A program made the position numbers and the translations under genes. From Sinomonas susongensis (GTDB taxonomy: Bacteria > Actinomycetota > Actinomycetes > Actinomycetales > Micrococcaceae): a stretch of DNA of 64,000 nt. The number at the start of each line of letters is the position of its first letter. Positions within the stretch are counted from its first letter, which is position 1. Location of the stretch: NCBI RefSeq assembly GCF_005877005.1, contig NZ_SSNH01000004.1:186001-250000 (forward strand), written 5' to 3'. This document shows positions 55,196 to 64,000 of the stretch, one piece after another. Below the pieces are notes generated by a model, which worked only from the letters and a program-made list of their open reading frames with translations, did not search any database and had not been told where the DNA came from.

Positions 55196-57568
55196 ATGAC
55201 CGCCCAGACCCCTGCTTCTCCCACCGCCCACCCCGCGTTTCCAGCGGCAACCATCCTCGGCTACCCCCGCATCGGCCGCCGCCGCGAGCTCAAGAAGGCC
55301 GTCGAGGCCTACTGGGCCGGCAAGAGCAGCCTCGCCGAGCTTGAGGAAGCTGCCGAGGGCATCCAGCTCGCGACGCTCCGTCGCCTCGCCGAGCTGGGCC
55401 TCACCGAGGCCTCTGCGATCCCCGGCACGTTCTCGTTCTACGACCAGGTCCTCGACACCGCCGTCGCTCTGGGTGCAGTCCCCGCGCGCTTCGGTGCCCT
55501 GCACGACGGCGAAGGCCGGCTCGGGCTCGATGCCTACTTCACGCTCGCCCGCGGCAACGCCGAGCAGCAGCCGCTCGAGATGACCAAATGGTTCGACACG
55601 AACTACCACTACCTCGTCCCGGAGATCGGGCCCGACACCGAGTTCTCGCTCTCCTCCGAGCGGGTCGTCGAGGAGTTCCTCTTCGCGAAGTCGCACGGGT
55701 TCCTCACCCGCCCGTACCTCGTGGGACCGGTGACCTTCCTACTGCTGAGCAAGCCGGCCGACGGCACCCCCGAGGAATTCGATCCGCTCTCCCGCCTCGA
55801 GGACGTCCTGCCGGTCTACGCGGAGCTCCTCGCCCGGCTCCGGGCCGCTGGCGCCGAGTGGGTCCAGCTCGACGAGCCGGCCCTTGTCGCCGATCTGGAC
55901 ACCCCCGCGCTCGAAGTGAGTGACGCCGTCGAGCGCGCCTACGGCGTCCTCGCGGGCCTCCCCGCCGCCGACGGCGGGCGCCCCAGCATCCTCCTCTCCG
56001 CGCCCTACGGCGGGCTCGGCGCGCAGGCAGCGGTTGTCGCGGCGACCGCCGTCGAGGCCGTGGCCCTGGACCTGTTCAAGGGCGCGCTGCCCTCGGACGA
56101 GGACCTCGCAGAATTCGCCGGCAAGACGGTTGTCGCCGGCCTCGTGGATGGGCACAACATCTGGCGGAACGACCTTGCCGCCTCGGCAGCCAAGCTCGAT
56201 GCGCTCACGGCGGCAGGCGCGGAGCACGGGTTCGAGGTCGCCGTCGCCACGTCGACGTCGGCCTTCCACGTCCCGCACGACGTCGAGGAGGAGACCCAGC
56301 TCGACGCCGGTCTCCGCAGCTGGCTCGCGTTCGCGGACCAGAAGGTCGGCGAGGTCGCGACGCTCGCGACGTACCTCCGCGAGCCCGAGGCCGCCCGCAC
56401 CGCAATCGAAGAGGCCTCAAGGATCATCGCCTCCCGCGCCCAGGCCCCGGGCGTCAGGCGTCCCGAGGTGCGCGAGCGCACCGCCGCCCTCACGGCGGCC
56501 GACTTCTCCCGTTCCGACTACGCCGACCGCGTCGTGGCGCAGGACGCCGAGCTGCACCTGCCGCCGCTGCCGACGACGACAATCGGCTCCTTCCCGCAGA
56601 CCGCCGAGGTCCGAGGTGCTCGCGCCCGTCTCAACAAGGGCGCGATCGATGCGGCGGAATACGAGCAGCTGATGAAGGACGAGATCAAGCGCGTTGTCGA
56701 CCTCCAGGAGGAGCTCGGCTTCGATGTGCTCGTCCACGGCGAGCCGGAGCGCAATGACATGGTCCAGTACTTCGCCGAGAACCTCGACGGCTTCGACGTC
56801 ACGGTCCACGGCTGGGTCCAGTCCTACGGCTCGCGCTGCACGCGTCCCTCGATCCTGTGGGGCGACGTCTCCCGCCCGGCGCCCATCACCGTGCCGTGGG
56901 CCGAGTACGCGCAGTCCCTCACGGAGAAGCCGCTCAAGGGCATGCTCACCGGCCCCGTCACGATCCTTGCGTGGTCCTTCGTCCGCGATGACCAGCCCCT
57001 CGCCGAGACCGCCAACCAGGTCGCGCTCGCCCTCCGCGACGAGATCGCAGACCTCGAGACGGCCGGCATCAAGGTCATCCAGGTCGACGAGCCCGCGCTG
57101 CGCGAGCTGCTCCCGCTCCGCCGGGCGGACCAGGCGGCGTATCTCGACTGGTCGGTCAAGTCGTTCCGCCTTGCCACCGCGGGTGCGGCCGACGCCACGC
57201 AGATCCACACGCACCTGTGCTACTCCGAGTTCGGCGTGATCATCGACGCGATCGACGGCCTCGATGCCGATGTCACCTCGATCGAGGCCGCCCGCTCCCG
57301 CATGGAGGTCGTCAACGACCTCGACACGCACGGCTTCGGCCGTGGCGTGGGACCGGGCGTGTACGACATCCACTCGCCGCGAGTCCCCTCGCAGGAGGAG
57401 ATCGAGGATCTGCTCAAGACGGCCGTCGCACATGTGCCGTCGCGCCAGCTCTGGGTGAACCCGGACTGCGGCCTCAAGACCCGCGGCTACGCCGAGACCG
57501 AGGCCTCGCTGCGGAACCTCGTCGAGGCCGCCAAGGCCGCTCGAGGCGTCCTCGCCGCCAACGCCTGA
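55196..57568 (+). CDS. metE: Cobalamin-independent methionine synthase
   Basis: 790 aa (usual 750-790). It transfers the methyl group from methyl-THF-polyglutamate to homocysteine. The N-terminal domain begins [20 protein letters not shown]. The C-terminal catalytic domain has [15 protein letters not shown], the zinc ligands in HTHLCYSEF and [13 protein letters not shown], and acidic residues of the [13 protein letters not shown] stretch. It uses the substrate made by MetF. A small hairpin GGCCCCTC/GAGGGGCC follows at 57577-57597. Confidence 0.97.
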   Translation: MTAQTPASPTAHPAFPAATILGYPRIGRRRELKKAVEAYWAGKSSLAELEEAAEGIQLATLRRLAELGLTEASAIPGTFSFYDQVLDTAVALGAVPARFGALHDGEGRLGLDAYFTLARGNAEQQPLEMTKWFDTNYHYLVPEIGPDTEFSLSSERVVEEFLFAKSHGFLTRPYLVGPVTFLLLSKPADGTPEEFDPLSRLEDVLPVYAELLARLRAAGAEWVQLDEPALVADLDTPALEVSDAVERAYGVLAGLPAADGGRPSILLSAPYGGLGAQAAVVAATAVEAVALDLFKGALPSDEDLAEFAGKTVVAGLVDGHNIWRNDLAASAAKLDALTAAGAEHGFEVAVATSTSAFHVPHDVEEETQLDAGLRSWLAFADQKVGEVATLATYLREPEAARTAIEEASRIIASRAQAPGVRRPEVRERTAALTAADFSRSDYADRVVAQDAELHLPPLPTTTIGSFPQTAEVRGARARLNKGAIDAAEYEQLMKDEIKRVVDLQEELGFDVLVHGEPERNDMVQYFAENLDGFDVTVHGWVQSYGSRCTRPSILWGDVSRPAPITVPWAEYAQSLTEKPLKGMLTGPVTILAWSFVRDDQPLAETANQVALALRDEIADLETAGIKVIQVDEPALRELLPLRRADQAAYLDWSVKSFRLATAGAADATQIHTHLCYSEFGVIIDAIDGLDADVTSIEAARSRMEVVNDLDTHGFGRGVGPGVYDIHSPRVPSQEEIEDLLKTAVAHVPSRQLWVNPDCGLKTRGYAETEASLRNLVEAAKAARGVLAANA

Positions 57569-57594
57569 CGGACGGCGGCCCCTCGTGTTGAGGG

Positions 57595-57646
57595 GCCCAT
57601 GAATGAGGGGTCAATGTCCTAGGACATTGACCCCTCATTCATGGGC
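57595..57646. repeat. 52-bp perfect palindrome between convergent genes
   Basis: The sequence from 57595 to 57646 equals its own reverse complement: 26 bases per arm, centred on ATGTCCT|AGGACAT. It lies between the metE stop and a convergent stop. It has no loop and no U-run, overlaps the last three bases of the metE hairpin, and would form a very stable RNA hairpin from either strand. It could be a bidirectional terminator or a copy of a genome repeat family. Confidence 0.85.
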
Positions 57647-57678
57647 GGGACCCTGCGGTCGGTCTGGGCCAGTCGAGA

Positions 57679-58182
57679 TCAGTCCCACTCGACTTCGTCG
57701 TCGACCACACCGTTCTCGTCAGCGGCCGCGAGGAGCACCTCGTCCGTGAACCCCTCGCCGAGGGTGAAGCCGAGCACGAAGTACCTTTCAGGCTGCCCGG
57801 GGAAGATGCCGACTTTGATGAGCCGCAGCGCCTGGACGAAGCACTCGCCGTCGACCTCGTCCTTCGTGGCAACCCCGAACAGCTCGTGGACTCGGCCGTC
57901 GTTCAGGTTCTGGCAGTGGAAGTGGCGGTACTCGACGGCCGCGGAATTGTCGTCGTCGAGGTCCTGGATGATCCGTTCGCGCGCCGCGTCGATGAGCTCG
58001 GGGAGGAAGCGAAGCCGGTAGTCGACCTTGTGGAGGCACGCTTCGTCGATCCGGTCGTGTTCCCCAATGCTGAGGTCCAGCGGGATCGGCACGCCGTCGT
58101 GCTCATAGCGGCCCGAGATGATCCGTTGCCCCGCCGGCGTGAGGGCGATCTCCCCGAAATGCCGGCTGACTGCCGTCTCCAT
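57679..58182 (-). CDS. DUF2004-like protein
   Basis: 167 aa, METAVSRHFGEIALTPAGQR. The sequence has the DUF2004 pattern: an N-terminal beta segment (HDGVPIPLDLSIGEHDRIDE), a central helical part (LPELIDAARERIIQDLDDDN) and a C-terminal beta segment with GIFPGQPERYFVLGFTLGEG. It is acidic and probably cytosolic. The function is unknown. Confidence 0.65.
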   Translation of the reverse strand: METAVSRHFGEIALTPAGQRIISGRYEHDGVPIPLDLSIGEHDRIDEACLHKVDYRLRFLPELIDAARERIIQDLDDDNSAAVEYRHFHCQNLNDGRVHELFGVATKDEVDGECFVQALRLIKVGIFPGQPERYFVLGFTLGEGFTDEVLLAAADENGVVDDEVEWD

Positions 58183-58200
58183 GGGAAAAACATAGTCCTC

Positions 58201-59016
58201 TCACGCAAGCCGCGCGAGCAGGCCCACGGCGTCGTGCGGAGCCCGCCCGTCGGCGTCGTTGTCGAAGTAGACGTAGGTGTCGAAGCCGTCCGCGAGCCAC
58301 CCGCGCACCCGTTCGGCCCACTCGTCGAGCGAGGCATCGGCGTAGCCGCCGCCGTAAAGCCTGGTCTCGCCGTGCAGGCGTACGTAGCGGAAGTCCGCCG
58401 TCTCATCGTGGAGCACCGGCCAGCGCCCCGCACTGTCCGCAATGACCGTGCAGATTCCCCGCTCCGCGAGGAAAGCCCGCGCCTCCGGGGTGTCGAAGCT
58501 GCTGTGCCGCGGCTCGAGCGCGTGGCGCAGCGGCATTTCCGCGAGGACCTCCAGGAAGGCGCGCTGCTCCGGCACCTTGTCGTCGTGCTGCTTCGCGAGC
58601 GCCGCGGCCGACGACGCCGAGCGGGGGAGCAGGTCGAAGAACCGCGTGAGCGTCTCCTCGTCGAAGGCCATCCGTTCCGGGAGCTGCCACAGGATCGGGC
58701 CGAGCTTGTCCCCGAGCGCGAGCACGCCCGAGGCGAAGAAGTTGGCAAGGGCTGTCTCGACGTCGCGCAGCTGTTTCATGTGGGTGATGAATCGGCCGCC
58801 CTTGACGGCGAACACGAAGCCCTCGGGGGTGGCGTCGCGCCATGTCTCATAGGATGACGGGCGCTGGAGCGAGTAGAAGGAGCCGTTGAGCTCGGCCGAG
58901 GACATTCGCTCCGCGGCGTAGGCGAGCTCGTCCTTCTGTCGGAGGCCGCGCGGGTAGAAGTCGCCTCGCCAGCTCGAGTAGCGCCAGCCGGAGACGCCGA
59001 TATACGCAGTGGCCAC
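58201..59016 (-). CDS. DUF72 family protein
   Basis: 271 aa, MATAYIGVSGWRYSSWRGDF. Characteristic DUF72 (YecE-like) segments are IGVSGWRYSSWRGDFYP, ELNGSFYSLQRPSSYETWRD, GFVFAVKGGRFITHMKQLRD, GPILWQLPERM and RHSSFDTPEARAFL, then YVYFDNDADGRAPHDA. It has a TIM-barrel fold of unknown activity. The gene is 18 bases upstream of the DUF2004-like gene and may share a transcript with it. Confidence 0.92.
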   Translation of the reverse strand: MATAYIGVSGWRYSSWRGDFYPRGLRQKDELAYAAERMSSAELNGSFYSLQRPSSYETWRDATPEGFVFAVKGGRFITHMKQLRDVETALANFFASGVLALGDKLGPILWQLPERMAFDEETLTRFFDLLPRSASSAAALAKQHDDKVPEQRAFLEVLAEMPLRHALEPRHSSFDTPEARAFLAERGICTVIADSAGRWPVLHDETADFRYVRLHGETRLYGGGYADASLDEWAERVRGWLADGFDTYVYFDNDADGRAPHDAVGLLARLA

Positions 59017-59069
59017 GGTCCCCAGCGTAGGGCCAGGCTCCCGACCCTTCCGGCAGCGGCTCCGACCGC

Positions 59070-60002
59070 TCAGCGCCGCGCCGCTCCGGGTCCACGGGCC
59101 GGGAGCGACTTGAGCGTCTCCGCGACAAGGTCCAGGAAGAGCCCGGTCTGCGGATCCGTGCTGCCGCCCGGCCGCAGCGCGAAGATATTGCGTGCGAGCC
59201 GGATTTCAGGGACGTCGACGACGACGACGCCCTCCGGCCGCGACTGGAGGGCCAGCTCCGGGACGAGGGCTGCTCCGAGGCCGGCGGAGGCGAGGCCGAG
59301 GCTCGCGTTGAAGTCGTCGCTGTAGGCGACCACGCGGGGCTCGAGTCCACAGCTCGCGAAGAGCCGGTCGATCACGGCCGCATCGCTCGTGCCGGGATGA
59401 TGGACGATCCACGGCATGCCGCCCAGCTGGGTGGCGGTGACCTGGGCTCCGTTCGCGATGCCCCACGAGGCGGGAAGGACAACGCAAAAGGGGTCGTCGC
59501 CGATCCACTGGCGATCCATCGTGTGCGGCCATGCGAGTCCGCTCTGGCCCACCTGATAGACGAGGACGACGTCGAGCTCGCCTCCCGCGAGAAGGCCGCG
59601 GATCGTCTCGCCCGGCTCGGCGACGGCGACATGGAGGTCCAGCCCGAGGTGCCGCCATCGCTCGTTCTTCAGGACGCCTGGGAGCACGTACGTCGCAAGG
59701 CTCGGGAAGATGCCGAGCCGGAGCTGGCGTGCGGCCGCCTCGGCTGCACGCGCGGTCGCGGCCTTGAGCGCGTCGATGTCCGTGAGCACCTTGGTCGCGT
59801 GGCGCGTCATGACGACGGCGGCCTCCGTGGGCACGACGCTCTTGGCCGAGCGGATGAACAGCGAGACTCCGGTCTCCCGCTCAAGGGCTGCCATCTGCTG
59901 GGAGACTGCGGAAGCTGTGTACCCGAGGCGATGGGCCGCGGCGGCGAAGGAACCCTGCCGCACCACCTCGAGGAGGGTCTGAAGGTGGATGGGGTTCACC
60001 AT
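59070..60002 (-). CDS. LysR family regulator
   Basis: 310 aa. The winged helix is at residues 1-60 (LQTLLEVVRQGSFAAAAHRL, SAVSQQMAALERETGVSLFI). The C-terminal periplasmic-binding-like domain starts RLGIFPSLATYVLPGVL. It is followed by the DUF72 gene in the same direction and is divergent from nrdH. The target is unknown. The 395-base gap to nrdH carries the nrd promoter. Confidence 0.92.
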   Translation of the reverse strand: MVNPIHLQTLLEVVRQGSFAAAAHRLGYTASAVSQQMAALERETGVSLFIRSAKSVVPTEAAVVMTRHATKVLTDIDALKAATARAAEAAARQLRLGIFPSLATYVLPGVLKNERWRHLGLDLHVAVAEPGETIRGLLAGGELDVVLVYQVGQSGLAWPHTMDRQWIGDDPFCVVLPASWGIANGAQVTATQLGGMPWIVHHPGTSDAAVIDRLFASCGLEPRVVAYSDDFNASLGLASAGLGAALVPELALQSRPEGVVVVDVPEIRLARNIFALRPGGSTDPQTGLFLDLVAETLKSLPARGPGAARR

Positions 60003-60282
60003 GCCGGCCTCCTCTCTCGATCACGGGGTCCGCATTCAGCCTAAGGCACACAGGCGGTGGGGGAGCCGGACGCGGGATCGCCGCCGCGACACGCCGAGGA
60101 TCTGCGACACGGAACTTTTCCGGAGTGTGCATCCACCGATCCACACCCTGTGGACAAGGTCACTCGAGTGGCGGAATTTCGCGGCTCGGGCGGTGCGTTA
60201 AGTGTGTAGTGACTGTGGACTGCCCGCGTGATGAATGACATACTTGTAAGACATCATCTTGGGGTTCACAGCAGCGCCGACC

Positions 60283-60294
60283 ACTACATGTAGT
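60283..60294. promoter_or_regulatory. NrdR-box-like palindrome upstream of nrdHIEF
   Basis: ACTACATGTAGT is a perfect 12-base palindrome of the form found in NrdR boxes (ACA-CTAtATnTAG-TGT). It lies 104 bases before the nrdH start. A weaker related dyad, CATACTTGTAAG, lies at about 60239-60250, roughly four helical turns upstream. NrdR normally binds two boxes and represses the operon when dATP is high. Confidence 0.6.
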
Positions 60295-60397
60295 ATCGAG
60301 TCACGTCAGGCAGTCCAATCCGTTGGGGAGGCCGCCGGCCGTATGGGGGGCCCGGACACGGGCCGAAGCCAGCAAGTCTTCCAGGAGGGAAGGAACC

Positions 60398-60649
60398 ATG
60401 AACGTCACGGTCTACACGAAGCCTGCGTGCGTGCAGTGCAATGCCACCTACCGTGCGCTGGACAAGAAGGGCATTGCCTACCAGAGCGTTGACGTCACCC
60501 AGGACCCCGAGGCGCTCGAGCGCCTCAAGGCCATGGGCTACATGCAGGCTCCCGTTGTCGTGACCGATGGTGGCCACTGGTCGGGCTTCCGCCCCGACAA
60601 GATCGAAGAACTCGCCCAGGCTGCGGCGTCGTCCGTGTCGGTGGCCTGA
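60398..60649 (+). CDS. nrdH: NrdH redoxin
   Basis: 83 aa, [23 protein letters not shown] after AGGAGGG. The active site is CVQC; the cis-Pro is in [19 protein letters not shown]. It reduces class Ib ribonucleotide reductase with electrons from thioredoxin reductase. It is the first gene of nrdHIEF. The prophage encodes its own CPQC paralogue at 22866. Confidence 0.95.
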   Translation: MNVTVYTKPACVQCNATYRALDKKGIAYQSVDVTQDPEALERLKAMGYMQAPVVVTDGGHWSGFRPDKIEELAQAAASSVSVA

Positions 60650-61141
60650 CCCGCCGTCGTCCGTCTCTCTCGCAGGGGGTGCTGAGGTGACCTCTCTGGT
60701 CACGGCCGCAGCTGGCGCTGATGCGCCGGGCGCGCAGCCCGAGCCCCGCCTCGTCTCGAGCCGACTCATCTACTTCTCCTCTGCCTCCGGCAACACCCAC
60801 CGCTTTGTGGGCAAGCTCGGCCTCGACGCCGAGCGGATCCCGCTCCACCCGAACGACCGGGCGCTCCGCGCCACGGAGCCGTTCGTGCTGATCCTGCCGA
60901 CCTATGGCGGGACCGGGGGAGCGGGGTCCGTGCCGAAGCAGGTCATCAGGTTTCTCAACGATCCGCAGAACCGATCCCTCATCCGGGGGGTCATCAGCGC
61001 GGGCAACACGAATTTCGGGGACAACTACTGCGCGGCCGGCGACGTCGTCGCCGTGAAGTGCAAGGTGCCCCACCTCTACCGATTCGAACTCATGGGAACG
61101 GCGGACGACGTCGCCCGGGTCACCGAAGGATTGGACGCATT

Positions 61142-64000
<2,859 letters not shown>

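Overview
The window is high-GC actinobacterial DNA, most likely from a Micrococcaceae chromosome (Arthrobacter/Sinomonas-like). This is inferred from the protein flavour, frequent GTG/TTG starts, the nrdHIEF operon, a DasR-type GntR regulator next to PTS genes and an actinophage-type prophage. No rRNA, complete tRNA or CRISPR array is present.

Region 1 (1-28041) is most of a siphovirus prophage that runs off the left edge. Almost all genes are on the minus strand. Read from right to left it holds: a divergent immunity switch (two XRE regulators around palindromic operators, 26942-27602); an excisionase-like protein; an early operon with an ERF/Rad52-like annealing protein, a short sliding clamp, a glutaredoxin, several HNH/zinc proteins and two DNA methyltransferases; a replication protein next to an iteron-like repeat cluster; RusA; and then the late operon (terminase, portal, MuF, scaffold, capsid, connectors, tail tube, tail chaperones with a -1 frameshift site, tape measure with an M23 peptidase, distal tail protein, and a Gp37-like tail protein cut by the edge). 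Genes overlap by ATGA/TGATG and many are under 60 codons.

Region 2 (28042-38900) is a second, mosaic element between two identical 28-bp tRNA/tmRNA-type 3' ends (28014-28041 and 38873-38900), each followed by a near-identical terminator. It starts with an intact tyrosine integrase and carries cargo: an XRE-ImmA/IrrE metallopeptidase with a partner gene (toxin-antitoxin or defence-like), a remnant of a second integrase, a two-gene unit of a soluble protein plus a four-helix membrane protein (candidate new defence cassette), an HNH-like protein, small orphans, a frameshifted acyltransferase, a phage tail-like gene with the stub of its upstream neighbour, and the 3' end of a potassium channel. 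The complete tRNA/tmRNA gene is expected left of the window.

Region 3 (38901-64000) is ordinary host chromosome: a secreted glycosidase-like protein, a DinB-type polymerase, reductase and VOC proteins, a membrane protein, a LysM lytic transglycosylase, PTS IIB and IIA with a DasR-like regulator and operator, a 2-keto-3-deoxygluconate module (IclR regulator and KDG kinase divergent from KDPG aldolase), a hydrolase, a flavoprotein, an RsmC-like methyltransferase, a ROK regulator, metF-metE behind a structured leader that looks like a riboswitch, a 52-bp perfect palindrome, DUF2004 and DUF72 proteins, a LysR regulator, and nrdHIEF with nrdF cut by the right edge.
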